Source: Chitinophagales bacterium (GTDB lineage Bacteria; Bacteroidota; Bacteroidia; Chitinophagales; Chitinophagaceae). From it: a stretch of DNA of 64,000 nt. The stretch lies in the NCBI GenBank assembly GCA_025353485.1, contig JANXQO010000062.1, positions 39,299-103,298 on the forward strand. The letters run 5' to 3'. Below the pieces are notes generated by a model that saw only the letters and a list, made by a program, of their open reading frames with translations, was not told where the DNA came from and made no database searches. This document shows, piece after piece, positions 1-8,959 of this stretch. Each line of letters opens with the position of its first letter. Position 1 is the stretch's first letter. A program made the position numbers and the translations under genes.

Positions 1-929
1 TTGCTAAACAAATCAGTTTGCACAACAGTACCTTCACCAACTGCATACGCAGAATATTCTTCTCCTAAAATTCTTCTGCCAAGGGTTTTAAATTCAAGAT
101 CATTAAAAATATCTTTAAGCGCATCGTTATCGTATGCTTTAATTCTAAAATCTTCTTCATGAAATTCGCATGGAGCATTGGTAACAATAGTTGCCAGTTT
201 TTTACTCATTATTGCAAGATCTTTTCCTGCTCTTATCTTTTCTCCCAAAGCGCCCTTTATATTTTCTGCGTTGGCTAAGATATTTTCAAGTGTTCCAAAT
301 TCACCTAAAAGTTTTGATGCGGTTTTTTCTCCCACACCGGGAATACCGGGAATGTTATCCACTGCATCTCCCATCAATCCTAAAATATCAATTACCTGCG
401 ATACATCTTTTATATTCCATTTTGCACAAACTTCTTTTGCCCCCATTATTTCTACTTTACCACCCTGGTAGCCGGGTTTATAAATTTTTATTTTATCAGT
501 AACTAATTGGCCAAAATCTTTATCCGGTGTAACCATGTAAACTTCGTAACCTTGTTTTTCTGCCTGCTGTGCAAGGCCGCCAATAACATCATCTGCCTCA
601 AAGCCATCACATTCAATTACCGGTAAATTAAATCCTTTTATTATTCTTTTGATGTCATCCAAGGCCAGGATAATATCTTCCGGCGCAGCAAGCCGGTTAG
701 CTTTATAATCTACAAAATCTGTATGTCGTTCTGTTGGTGCAGCCGTATCAAATGCAACTGCAAGATGGGTAGGTTTTTCCTTGGTAATAAGTTCAAACAA
801 TGTATTTGTAAAACCAAATTGGGCGTTGGTGTTTTTTCCTTTTGATGTGATAATAGGATTTCGTATCAGTGCATAATAAGCACGATAAATAAGCGCCATT
901 GCATCCAGCAAAAACAATTTCTTTTCCAT
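1..929 (-). CDS. polA: DNA polymerase I, N-terminal part (5'-3' exonuclease domain), cut by window edge
   Basis: Translating the minus strand from the ATG at 927-929 gives MEKKLFLLDAMALIYRAYYA, the usual start of bacterial Pol I. It continues with VAFDTAAPTERH, a metal-binding CDGFEADDVIGG stretch and the helix-hairpin-helix GIPGVGEKTASKLL. These define the FEN-type 5' nuclease that removes RNA primers and damaged strands in replication and repair. About 309 codons are visible; the proofreading and polymerase domains lie outside the window. The ORF track lists only shadow frames here because the true frame runs off the edge. The product is certain at family level, but the rest of the protein cannot be judged. 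Confidence 0.95.
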   Translation of the reverse strand, partial: MEKKLFLLDAMALIYRAYYALIRNPIITSKGKNTNAQFGFTNTLFELITKEKPTHLAVAFDTAAPTERHTDFVDYKANRLAAPEDIILALDDIKRIIKGFNLPVIECDGFEADDVIGGLAQQAEKQGYEVYMVTPDKDFGQLVTDKIKIYKPGYQGGKVEIMGAKEVCAKWNIKDVSQVIDILGLMGDAVDNIPGIPGVGEKTASKLLGEFGTLENILANAENIKGALGEKIRAGKDLAIMSKKLATIVTNAPCEFHEEDFRIKAYDNDALKDIFNDLEFKTLGRRILGEEYSAYAVGEGTVVQTDLFS

Positions 930-977
930 CCTGTAAAAATAAGTGATATAAATTATGCGGATTCTGCTGCCCCGAAG

Positions 978-1045
978 GCACAAAGACAAAAAGATTCACT
1001 AAGAAAAACTTTGTGTTACTTAGCGCCTTTAAGTCTTTGCGGCTA
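978..1045. repeat. Palindromic intergenic repeat (CACAAAG / CTTTGTG type)
   Basis: Between polA and the next gene the DNA contains complementary blocks such as CACAAAG with CTTTGTG and AAAGAC with GTCTTT. It can fold into an imperfect long hairpin. Similar 'cgcaaag' and 'cgcagag' stretches lie at about 14210-14290 and 40728-40828. From the sequence these look like a dispersed non-coding element. A role in transcription termination or mRNA stability is only a guess. Confidence 0.4.
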
Positions 1046-1050
1046 AGTCT

Positions 1051-1782
1051 TTAAAATCTTGTACCTAAATAGTGCGGAAGCATTGCCAGCCAGGTAGGCC
1101 AATCGTGTTTCATATCTTCTCCCCAAATATCTAATTCATAATTTATTCCTTTGCTATCCAACACACCTGCAAATTTTCGGGATGCATCAGGGTCTTCGTA
1201 AGAGCCACTGCCACTAAGGATATGAATATGATTGCTTTTGCGGATAGTGTTTAAAATATTTTCATCTGTAAGATTAGGAACATAATGCTGGGGTGAATTA
1301 AAATACACCTGGTCATCCCAAAAACCTTTGGTGTATTCTGAAAGATCATACACGCCGCTCATGGCTATAGTTCCATTGATAAGGTCAGGGCGTTTTAAAA
1401 ACAAATTCATACTGTGCAATGCACCAAAGCTGGCACCGGAAATTATTATATCCGTTTCATTTGATGTATTCGCTTTAATAAAAGGGATCACTTCATCAAA
1501 TACATAATTATTAAATTGATTGTGGCGGATGCCTTTATGCTCCGGTACCATTTCATTATTTAGCCAGCTTTCATTATTAATGCTGTTGATGGAAAAAACT
1601 TTTACTTTTCCTCCGTTAATAAAATCCTTTAACGAATCAATTAATTGAAAGCGCTCATACTCCAAATAATCTGCTGCAGCGGTGGGCACTAATAATAATG
1701 CAAATCCATAATCCCCATACACGACAACGGGCATATCCTGCGCCAGTGAAGGGCTGTACCAGGAGGTAAGTTCTCTTTTCAT
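1051..1782 (-). CDS. Esterase-like alpha/beta hydrolase (COG4947-type)
   Basis: A 243-residue cytoplasmic protein without a signal peptide. The nucleophile elbow GASFGA places the catalytic serine at about residue 118. The following MSGVYDLSEY region and a C-terminal HDW histidine (about 226) complete an esterase D-like fold. The acidic residue is probably in the GSGSYEDPD loop. The family resembles putative esterases of the alpha/beta superfamily with unknown substrates. It lies on the same strand as the dienelactone hydrolase-like gene upstream, 57 bases away, so co-transcription is possible. Family confidence is good; substrate is unknown. Confidence 0.8.
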   Translation of the reverse strand: MKRELTSWYSPSLAQDMPVVVYGDYGFALLLVPTAAADYLEYERFQLIDSLKDFINGGKVKVFSINSINNESWLNNEMVPEHKGIRHNQFNNYVFDEVIPFIKANTSNETDIIISGASFGALHSMNLFLKRPDLINGTIAMSGVYDLSEYTKGFWDDQVYFNSPQHYVPNLTDENILNTIRKSNHIHILSGSGSYEDPDASRKFAGVLDSKGINYELDIWGEDMKHDWPTWLAMLPHYLGTRF

Positions 1783-1839
1783 ACAACATTTATTGTCTAC
1801 ACAAATTATAGAATAAACTTTTAAATGGTTAAGTGTCTA

Positions 1840-2679
1840 TTATTTTGTAAATATTTTGTTGAAGAAATCCTTCATATCATTCCACGAAGCTTTGTCCGCT
1901 GCTGCATTATATTCAATAGGCATATTGAACTTTTTACCATTTTCTGTGGCGTTTGGATTTGTAAAGGCGTGTGTGGCGTTGGGATAACTTTTAAAGGTAT
2001 ACGCCACTCCGGCAGAATCCATTGATTTTTTAAAAGGCGCTACTTCTTTATTTACAAATTCATCTGCTTCACCATGGCACACAAGTATCTGTGATTTTAT
2101 CAATTCTTTTTTTACCGGTGCACCACCAAGCCCGCCATGAAAACTAACAATACCTTTAAGATCAGCACCAAGCTTAACAGCATTTAATACAATATAGCCG
2201 CCGAAACAATAACCTATAGCTGCAATATTTGCAGCATCCACCTGCGGATATTCCTTCAATTTATTTAAAGCTGCATCCAGCCTGGTTTTTGATAATGAAG
2301 GATCGTTATAAAAGGGTGTGGCAAGATCCTGTGCAGCCTTAGGGTCCGGGCCTGTTTTACCCTCCCCAAACATATCTGTAGCCATTGCGATATACCCCAG
2401 CTCAGCTAATTGCCTTGCCCTTCCCCGTGAATAATCATTCAGGCCCCACCATTCGTGAACAACAAGCACTCCAGGCCTTTTATTTTTATTCGAAGAATCG
2501 TAAACCACATACCCTTTATAGGTCTTGCCGTCTAAAGTATAGCTTACAGCCTCTTCTTTTATTGCTGCAACAGAAGAATCTTTTTGCATTTTTGTTTCTG
2601 TATTATTGCTTTGATTATTACATGACATAGCAGCTACAGAGCTTGTAAGTATGCTCATAAGTATTAATTTAAAATTCAT
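1840..2679 (-). CDS. Dienelactone hydrolase family lipoprotein
   Basis: A 279-residue protein with a lipoprotein signal ending at AAMSC (Cys20), so it is probably anchored in the envelope facing the periplasm. The hydrolase domain spans roughly residues 45-278. The nucleophile is Cys158 in GYCFGG, with Asp206 in HGEADEF and His238 in ATHAF forming the triad typical of dienelactone hydrolases. VVHEWWGLN is the usual oxyanion-side motif. Family members hydrolyse dienelactones or other esters; the substrate here cannot be read from sequence. Secretion is common for Bacteroidota versions. No aromatic-degradation genes lie next to it. Confidence 0.88.
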   Translation of the reverse strand: MNFKLILMSILTSSVAAMSCNNQSNNTETKMQKDSSVAAIKEEAVSYTLDGKTYKGYVVYDSSNKNKRPGVLVVHEWWGLNDYSRGRARQLAELGYIAMATDMFGEGKTGPDPKAAQDLATPFYNDPSLSKTRLDAALNKLKEYPQVDAANIAAIGYCFGGYIVLNAVKLGADLKGIVSFHGGLGGAPVKKELIKSQILVCHGEADEFVNKEVAPFKKSMDSAGVAYTFKSYPNATHAFTNPNATENGKKFNMPIEYNAAADKASWNDMKDFFNKIFTK

Positions 2680-2717
2680 TTTAAATATTTAAGGAAGACA
2701 AAAGTACAGGAAAAAGA

Positions 2718-2749
2718 TTTGGACAACTTTACAAAAATGAATAGCTTTT
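2718..2749 (+). promoter_or_regulatory. Predicted Bacteroidota promoter of the ECF sigma operon
   Basis: TTTG at 2718-2721, a 20-base spacer and TAGCTTTT at 2742-2749 match the Bacteroidota primary sigma consensus (TTTG at -33, TAnnTTTG at -7) with one mismatch. The ATG used for the sigma factor follows 30 bases later. This is a pattern match only. Confidence 0.45.
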
Positions 2750-2779
2750 TACCCAACCATTTTGCTACTTTCAGCATCA

Positions 2780-3355
2780 ATGGAACAAGAACGCCTGTTA
2801 GTGGAACAAACTGCAATGCTTATTGATGGATGCATTAGAGGGGATAGACAATCCCAGAGCCACCTGTATGCTCTGCTAATGCAAAAAATGTTTGTTGTTT
2901 GCCTGCGCTACTCCAAAAACCGTGAAGAAGCTGAAGAAATATTACAGGAAGGCTTTATAAAGGTTTTTGAATTTATTCATCAATACAAATTTGCAGGCTC
3001 CTTTGAGGGATGGGTGAGAAAGATAATGGTAAACTGTGCCTTGCAGAAATACAGAAGTAAAAAACTGCACGCAGTAGTTGATATTGATATTGCTGCAATT
3101 GAAAATATAGGTAATGAAAATATTATTTCTCAATTAGGTACCAAAGAACTTTTAAAAATGGTACAACTACTTCCTCCTTCTTACCGCATGGTTTTTAACC
3201 TGTACGTTTTTGAAGGAATGAAACACAGGGAAATTGCAGCTCACTTAAAAATTTCAGAAGGCACCTCCAAATCTAATCTTTCAGATGCAAGAGCCATTCT
3301 GCAAAAGGCTGTTCATAACAGTTTACAATCATCTCAAAATATTAAACAATTATGA
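2780..3355 (+). CDS. RNA polymerase sigma-70 factor, ECF subfamily
   Basis: A 191-residue ECF sigma factor. Region 2 is visible around LRYSKNREEAEEILQEGFIK and the following FEGWVRKIMVNCALQKYR. Region 4 is the HTH around REIAAHLKISEGTSKSNLSDAR, which would read the -35 element. The ORF track begins at a TTG at 2762, but the in-frame ATG at 2780 (MEQERLL) gives a standard start and is preferred. The stop overlaps the next start as ATGA, so the downstream membrane protein is translationally coupled and is the likely anti-sigma factor. Target genes are unknown; the barrel and PepSY-like genes downstream are candidates. Confidence 0.93.
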   Translation: MEQERLLVEQTAMLIDGCIRGDRQSQSHLYALLMQKMFVVCLRYSKNREEAEEILQEGFIKVFEFIHQYKFAGSFEGWVRKIMVNCALQKYRSKKLHAVVDIDIAAIENIGNENIISQLGTKELLKMVQLLPPSYRMVFNLYVFEGMKHREIAAHLKISEGTSKSNLSDARAILQKAVHNSLQSSQNIKQL

Positions 3356-4929
3356 GTGAAAATCTACACAATATTGATGATCTGTTTAAAAAGGCAATTG
3401 ATGAGCACGGGGATACGCCTTCTTTAAAGGTGTGGGAAGCCATTGATAAAAATCTTGATAAAAAGAAAGTTGTTTCCATATCTAAAAAATATAATAAACT
3501 AAAATGGGCTGCTGCTGTTCTTTTACTGGCTTCTTTTGGAATGGCAATGTATACATGGCAAACAAGAATGAAAAATAAAGAACTGGTTAAACAAAACAAT
3601 ATTAATAAAGTATCTAAAATTAAAAATAAAACTAAAACTAAAAACAATAATAATAAAAACTTTACCCTCCCTGAAATAATAACTCCGCAAAATGAAAAGA
3701 ACAGCGACACTCAAAATAAAAAACAAATAAATTCACCACTAACTCAAACGGTTACCAACACGGATAAGCAAAAAAATCAGCAGGAAAATTTTGTACAACA
3801 AAATATTACTACAGCGCAAAAAGAAAAAAATCTGCTGCCAACTTCTTCTCAACATAATAATACTGCAAAGGATAAAGAAAAAGTTGAGCAGACGTTAGCT
3901 GCAAATCAGGATGAAAAAAAATCTGAACAATTTGATAAAAACAACAAACAGCAAAAAAATAAAAGAGTAATTATCCGGGATAACATTAAAACAAAAGTGC
4001 CTGAGAATACTATTACAACTCCCGAAAAATATATTGTTGACGCACCAATAATATTTATCAATGTGCCAAAGCCCTATGGCATTTTAGAAATACAATCAGT
4101 AAATCCTTTTTCAAATTCTCTTCCTTTTTTATCTGCTTCTGCAGAAAATATTACAGAAAAAAATAAAAACGCTTCTTCAAAAAAGAGTACTGCAAAATCA
4201 ACAAAAAGCTCTTTATTCTCAGCAACCATTTTCTTTTCACCTGAGTTTGTTTTTTCTAATGTAAAAGATGACCATCCACGTTTTAGAGAAGATAACAGGA
4301 ATGAAATTAAAAATAATGAGAAGATAATATCTTCATCAAGCTATGGCCTTTTACTGGAATATAGTGTCGGCAGTAACTGGAAACTACAATCAGGAGTAGC
4401 TGTGTTCACAAGGGTTACAGGCATTAACACCAAAATTATTTATGCCCGCCCGGATAATAACGGCAATGTAAATTACAGGCTTAGCTGCTCTGCAGGCTCT
4501 GTGTATGTTCCTCTTAAATCAGGTGCTAATCCTTCGCAGGGAGACAGCACTAAAATATTGTCAGCTAAAAACACCCTTCAGTATATAAGTATTCCGCTGG
4601 CAGTAAAATATGTTATCGGTAAGGGCAAACTAAATTTAGTTCCCGGTGTTGGTATCTCCGCAAATATTTTATCAAAGGGTAAAACTGAAACAGTGATTGC
4701 AACAACAGGTGGTAGTGAAAGCTCCGGCAGTAATAATATAGAGGGATTAAAATCCAATTACTTTAATAGCCAAATTAGTTTAGGAGCTCAATACCATTTA
4801 AGCAAAAAAATTGCATTGAATTTTACACCCACAGCAAGACTTGCTTTATCATCTATTAATAAAAATGCCGCTGTAAAAACAAAACTTAATTCTTTTGGTT
4901 TGTCTGCAGGCATTACCATCAAACTTTAA
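3352..4929 (+). CDS. Candidate dual-membrane-spanning anti-sigma factor with C-terminal beta-barrel
   Basis: A 525-residue protein in three parts. Residues 1-50 are a charged cytoplasmic segment (NIDDLFKKAIDEH, VWEAIDKNLDKKK). Residues about 52-70 form one hydrophobic helix (WAAAVLLLASFGMAMYTW). Residues 75-235 are a Lys/Asn/Gln-rich linker long enough to cross the periplasm. Residues about 285-525 alternate like outer-membrane barrel strands (FFSPEFVF, YGLLLEYSVG, YISIPLAVKYVIG) and end in GLSAGITIKL. It overlaps the ECF sigma gene by four bases. This matches the layout of dual-membrane-spanning anti-sigma factors (Dma) described in Bacteroides. The assignment as anti-sigma is inferred from position and topology, not from a recognised ASD motif. 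Confidence 0.72.
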   Translation: MSENLHNIDDLFKKAIDEHGDTPSLKVWEAIDKNLDKKKVVSISKKYNKLKWAAAVLLLASFGMAMYTWQTRMKNKELVKQNNINKVSKIKNKTKTKNNNNKNFTLPEIITPQNEKNSDTQNKKQINSPLTQTVTNTDKQKNQQENFVQQNITTAQKEKNLLPTSSQHNNTAKDKEKVEQTLAANQDEKKSEQFDKNNKQQKNKRVIIRDNIKTKVPENTITTPEKYIVDAPIIFINVPKPYGILEIQSVNPFSNSLPFLSASAENITEKNKNASSKKSTAKSTKSSLFSATIFFSPEFVFSNVKDDHPRFREDNRNEIKNNEKIISSSSYGLLLEYSVGSNWKLQSGVAVFTRVTGINTKIIYARPDNNGNVNYRLSCSAGSVYVPLKSGANPSQGDSTKILSAKNTLQYISIPLAVKYVIGKGKLNLVPGVGISANILSKGKTETVIATTGGSESSGSNNIEGLKSNYFNSQISLGAQYHLSKKIALNFTPTARLALSSINKNAAVKTKLNSFGLSAGITIKL

Positions 4930-5149
4930 TTTTAAAAGGTTCTCTTCGTTAATGTCAAATGTAAAACGTGAAAAAGATTTTTCATTTCACATTTCGCTTC
5001 TTACATTTCATTAGTTAAGATTTTCTTAAAGGAAACTTTTTGTAAAATCTTACCCAACTCTTTCAAAAGAATCAGACATCTACCTCCATGAAGTGCTTCT
5101 CAAAGCATTTAATCATCCTGAAAATTTATAACTATTAAATCTTAAAAAA

Positions 5150-6058
5150 ATGAAGTACCGCTTTAAACCACTAATTATTAATGTTGCTGTAGCCGCAGTA
5201 ATGGGCATGGCATCCTGTCAAAAAGAAGTAACAGTAAGTGCAACAGATACTGCAGCAATCCAGACTGCTGTAGCACAAACACAAGCAATCGCAGTTTCAA
5301 TAAGCGCAACAACTGCCGGCGATTCTGTGTATGTTATTAATACATGCTCTGCGCATTCCAGAAGAGATTCAGTTGCATTCGGCAGTTTGCCTTCTTCAAT
5401 AACTGATTATTTAAACACAAATTATTCCGGCTACACTTTTCAAAAAGCATTTACAATAAAAGATGCATCATCAACATTACAGGGGTATGTTGTTATAATA
5501 CAATTTAATGGTAACCCTGTAGGGTTAAAATTTGACACAGGCGGAAAGTTTGTTCAAGTGCTTGAACAACGGGAAGGCCGCGACCTTTTAGGCAGTGGCC
5601 ATCACGAAGGCGGATGCTTTCAAAACCGTGACGGAAAGCAAAGAGATACTGTGGCATTAAGTTCTTTGCCTTCTTTTATCACGACATACTTCGCTTCCAA
5701 TTATCCGCAGGATACTTTAGTTCGTGCTGCTAAAACAAGAGACAGCGGCTATATTTTGTTAAGTAAAAATAATGGATTGTTTGCAACCATTTTTAATGCT
5801 TCAGGGAGTTTTGTAAGCCGTATTGAATTGCCTGCACAAAAGGGTAAAGCAAATTCAATTGATCAAAGTGCACTGCCTGCCAACGCCCTTTCATATTTAT
5901 CAGCAACTTATCCCAACTATGTTTTTAATAAAGCATTTTCAATTACAGAGAATGGCGTAGTGCAGGGATACTGTGTGATTATTGAAGCCAACAATACAAA
6001 ATATGGGGTGCAGTTTGATGCCGCAGGAAATTTTGTAAAAGTAAAAACGATAAGATAG
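5150..6058 (+). CDS. PepSY-like repeat lipoprotein
   Basis: A 302-residue protein with a lipobox at MASCQKE. It carries three copies of a PepSY-like unit, at about residues 75-135, 165-222 and 235-302. Each starts with a variant of SLPSSITDYLNTNYSGY and continues with a central aromatic strand and a (V)KFDxxGxFV-like end. The middle copy is the most diverged, and an acidic/His-rich link (GSGHHEGGCFQNRDGK) precedes it. PepSY-like domains occur in secreted regulators and binding proteins; the ligand here is unknown. It follows the sigma/anti-sigma pair after 220 bases and may belong to its regulon, which is inference. Confidence 0.8.
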   Translation: MKYRFKPLIINVAVAAVMGMASCQKEVTVSATDTAAIQTAVAQTQAIAVSISATTAGDSVYVINTCSAHSRRDSVAFGSLPSSITDYLNTNYSGYTFQKAFTIKDASSTLQGYVVIIQFNGNPVGLKFDTGGKFVQVLEQREGRDLLGSGHHEGGCFQNRDGKQRDTVALSSLPSFITTYFASNYPQDTLVRAAKTRDSGYILLSKNNGLFATIFNASGSFVSRIELPAQKGKANSIDQSALPANALSYLSATYPNYVFNKAFSITENGVVQGYCVIIEANNTKYGVQFDAAGNFVKVKTIR

Positions 6059-6143
6059 TAGAGTTAATAAGCAATAAGGCTGTTTTTGGTAAGCCTCTGT
6101 GTTTCCACACGGAGGCAATTTTAAACTTCTAAAAAATAATAAA

Positions 6144-6413
6144 ATGAAATTATTTCACATTTATAGCGAAGACTCGATTAGATCATTTTTAAAAGAGATC
6201 TATAATACTTACCAACACCCCTTTGACCCTGCAGATGACATACAAATTTTACCCGGAGAAAGTGGTTTGCCATTTTTTAAAAATCAGGAAGGAGAATACC
6301 TGGACAGTATCATGACACAATGTTTTATTTACGGGATACTTAATGATCTTAATATTTACAGGATAGCAAACGAAGTGCAGTCGGAGATATTTAAAAATAA
6401 AGCAGTTGCATAA
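6144..6413 (+). CDS. Hypothetical 89-residue protein
   Basis: No family was recognised. The ATG at 6144 (MKLFHIYSED) follows an A-rich stretch and is preferred over the track start at 6099, which begins inside the intergenic region. The protein is small, soluble and acidic in the middle (DPADDIQILPGESG), with no signal peptide or membrane helix. Base composition is like the neighbours. It lies alone between the PepSY-like and DUF6089-like genes. Confidence 0.6.
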   Translation: MKLFHIYSEDSIRSFLKEIYNTYQHPFDPADDIQILPGESGLPFFKNQEGEYLDSIMTQCFIYGILNDLNIYRIANEVQSEIFKNKAVA

Positions 6414-6632
6414 AATAAAAAACTTACAGGCAGCGAAATCATTGAAGACACCTTCTTATTAAAACTGAATGATAATTTATCAATAAGCAGTTACTAAGTA
6501 ATAGTACCGTAATTTAAACACTCACCATATAATTGAGGTAAGGTATGAGGAAGATTTACTAATTTCTTTTGACGTTGATTTTTTATAATAAAGCAACCGT
6601 CATGAAATTATTCCTCATTAAATCTTAGTTCA

Positions 6633-7376
6633 ATGAAAACGCTTAAAGCACTTATTACCTCTGTATTTATTATCTCTTTCTCATTTGCTGCAATTGCACA
6701 GTTAAAAAGTTATCCTTATGAAGTCGGTATAAATTTAGGCGCAGAGCTTTATTCCGGGGATCTTACACCAACCTTATTAAGCCCCTATAAATCACCAGGA
6801 TTATTTTTAGGATTTAGCGGAAGTAAAAAACTAACCAATGCTTTTGCAATACAGGCAGGTCTTTCTTTTGGTAAAGTAAGAGCCAATGATGCCAATTATA
6901 AAAATCCCGAATACAGGCAGCAAAGAAATTTTAATTTTAAAACTTCAATAACGGAGCTTACTGCAAGTTTGTTATGGAATCCTTTAGGGACAGAAAGAAT
7001 TCTTTTTCCCTATTTTTTTGCCGGAGCCGGCATAAGCTTTTTAAAAGTGAGAAGAGATTACAGCAATCTTAATGCTGAATATTTCAGTAATGACCCGGCT
7101 ATTACAGATGGATTACCGCAGGATATTGCCCATCGTTTACCCCGTCTTATTCCTGTGTTGCCTGCAGGGGCAGGTATTCGTTATTTTCTCAACAAAAAAA
7201 TTTCTTTAAATCTGCAAACATCTTATCGGCTTATGTCAACTGATTATCTTGACGGTTTTAGTAAAGGAGCCAATCCATCAAAAAAAGATCACTATTATAC
7301 ACATACTATGGGGCTTATTTATTCATTTGGAGAAAGAAATACACTTTCCTGTCCTAAATTATCAGGGAAAAAATAA
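6633..7376 (+). CDS. DUF6089-like outer-membrane beta-barrel protein
   Basis: A 247-residue protein with a signal peptide cleaved near AIAQ. The mature part opens with YEVGINLGAELYSGDLTP and contains an RNFNFKTSITELTASLLWN segment, both typical of DUF6089-like small barrels of Bacteroidota. Alternating hydrophobic strands continue to a C-terminal LIYSFGERN. It probably sits in the outer membrane; function is unknown. It has its own start after a 219-base gap and is followed by a small gene on the same strand. Confidence 0.78.
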   Translation: MKTLKALITSVFIISFSFAAIAQLKSYPYEVGINLGAELYSGDLTPTLLSPYKSPGLFLGFSGSKKLTNAFAIQAGLSFGKVRANDANYKNPEYRQQRNFNFKTSITELTASLLWNPLGTERILFPYFFAGAGISFLKVRRDYSNLNAEYFSNDPAITDGLPQDIAHRLPRLIPVLPAGAGIRYFLNKKISLNLQTSYRLMSTDYLDGFSKGANPSKKDHYYTHTMGLIYSFGERNTLSCPKLSGKK

Positions 7377-7526
7377 ACATACGTTAAAAAAACGTCCTCA
7401 AACACATCATTCTGTCAAATTATGGATAATTAACCTCATTACATTATCTTTACCCATAATCAATAGCACAAACAGTATAGAGGTTACCCGAATGCTATCA
7501 CTATATAAAAATTAAAAACAGTAATA

Positions 7527-7739
7527 ATGAGAACAGGTAGACCAAGAGAAAGAGCTATAACATTAATGGATGGCTTTTACATCGAGATTAGTAACAAAGG
7601 CGAAAGCAAAGGTTTAAAAATAAGAAGCGAAACCAGAGCAGCAATGGAACTTTCCGCAAAACAATATCAAAAATACAAGGATGTAAATATTCTTGGAGAA
7701 TATAAAGGGGGCGTTAGAGTTACCGAAAAAGTGGCTTAA
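7527..7739 (+). CDS. Small basic hypothetical protein (70 aa)
   Basis: Starts MRTGRPRERAITLMDGFYIE and contains a central RSETRAAMELSAKQYQKYKD helix. No signal peptide, membrane helix or catalytic motif is visible. The arginine-rich start suggests nucleic-acid or ribosome contact, but that is speculation. The ORF does not overlap any better candidate and ends in a normal TAA. I think it is a real gene, but I do not recognise its family. Confidence 0.55.
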   Translation: MRTGRPRERAITLMDGFYIEISNKGESKGLKIRSETRAAMELSAKQYQKYKDVNILGEYKGGVRVTEKVA

Positions 7740-8025
7740 TTAATTTATATTTTAATTTAGGTAACTGCGAACTTATAATAATTCTGTTCTGCAAATATTT
7801 TTTTACGCTGAAAGATTGAATTTAAACTTCTTCTGAAATACGCAAATATCCTGCAATTTTAGCCCGTTGCATTCGCTTAAAAATATATCGGTTAAAATAC
7901 CATCCTGTAAGATGGAGGTAATTTCTATGCTATGTGTATAGTTGTTTTAGCAAGAGATTAATAAAATAATCCATTAAACTATACAATATTTTAGTGGTCT
8001 ACAAGTTACTATATCTAAATGCCAT
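7740..8025. other. Intergenic stretch without recognisable gene
   Basis: This 286-base AT-rich gap holds only a short hairpin (ACCATCCTGTAAGATGGAGGT) near 7900. No RNA gene, complete promoter or ORF could be supported. Confidence 0.4.
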
Positions 8026-8889
8026 ATGCTATTAACCAAAACTACTCTTCTCTCTTTTTTAATTTTATTAATTACTCTTTCATCAAAAGGCCAGAGCGAT
8101 ATCAATAGTGAACAGAAAAAATCATACTTCAAATTTTCCATAAGTTATTTATCCAATGCCGTGTACTATGGCCGTAAAGATTCTTTTACTTTGCCCTATA
8201 TTATCCCTTCACTTTCGTATCATGATAAAAGCGGATTATATCTTGAAGGTTCCTTGTCGTACTTCGCAAGTTCCGGACAGTCGCAGGTAGACGCAGGCTC
8301 TATTACAGCAGGATATGATTTTACCAGCGTTAATGAAAAAATTTCAGGCTCCGTTTATGCATCAAAGTATTTTACCAGCAGCAGTAGTTATTCAGTCCAT
8401 GGAGAAGTAAAAGGAGGCATCGGAAGTTCATTGTATTATAAAGCCGGTCCGGTGTCTATTAATGGCGGAGCAGATGTTTCCTTTTCCACTAAAACTGATA
8501 TAGGATTAAACCTGGGGTTATCTCATGCATTTGAATTTGGGGATGGCAGTTTTGCGATTACGCCTTCTGCCTTAGTAAATACCGGCACTCAAAATTTTTA
8601 CCAAGGATATTTTACCAACAGAAAATATTCGGCTAAAAGAAAGCGAAGACAAACTACTAACCCTAATGCCATTAAAGTAATTATTGTAGAAAAGAATTTT
8701 TCTGTATTGGATTATGAACTCTCACTTCCTGTTAATTATGATAATGCTAAATGGGGGTTATCTTTTATACCAACCTATAGTGTGCCCGTAAACGGATTTA
8801 AATATTCGATAAATAATGGACTAACCTACAGAACAGAGACATTGAGCAATACTTTTTATTTTGAAGTTGGCGGGTATATAAAATTTTAA
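8026..8889 (+). CDS. Outer-membrane beta-barrel protein, paralogue of the 57392 gene
   Basis: A 287-residue protein with a signal peptide ending near SSKGQ. The mature part contains regularly spaced strands (YYGRKDSFTLPYIIPSLSYHDKSGLYLEGSLSYF) and ends in an aromatic YFEVGGYIKF, typical of outer-membrane barrels. It aligns by eye with the product at 57392: both share a YxGR(K/T)DS block, an SGLYL/TGFYL block, a central GGADVSFS/GGDIKFS block and a late S(V/I)LDYELS/LSYEVSAP block. Function is unknown. It precedes a small charged secreted protein by 70 bases, and the second copy also sits beside a charged low-complexity protein. Confidence 0.72.
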   Translation: MLLTKTTLLSFLILLITLSSKGQSDINSEQKKSYFKFSISYLSNAVYYGRKDSFTLPYIIPSLSYHDKSGLYLEGSLSYFASSGQSQVDAGSITAGYDFTSVNEKISGSVYASKYFTSSSSYSVHGEVKGGIGSSLYYKAGPVSINGGADVSFSTKTDIGLNLGLSHAFEFGDGSFAITPSALVNTGTQNFYQGYFTNRKYSAKRKRRQTTNPNAIKVIIVEKNFSVLDYELSLPVNYDNAKWGLSFIPTYSVPVNGFKYSINNGLTYRTETLSNTFYFEVGGYIKF

Positions 8890-8959
8890 AATAAAATTTT
8901 TCCCATTAAACTAGTTCACGATATACAGGTCATACAGGTTCACTAATAAAATTTTAATC

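Noticed and set aside
793-999. 68-residue ORF on the minus strand at the polA start
   Set aside because: It is a shadow of the polA frame, which continues past the window edge.
7249-7515. 88-residue ORF overlapping the DUF6089-like gene end
   Set aside because: It begins inside the real gene in another frame and shows no domain.
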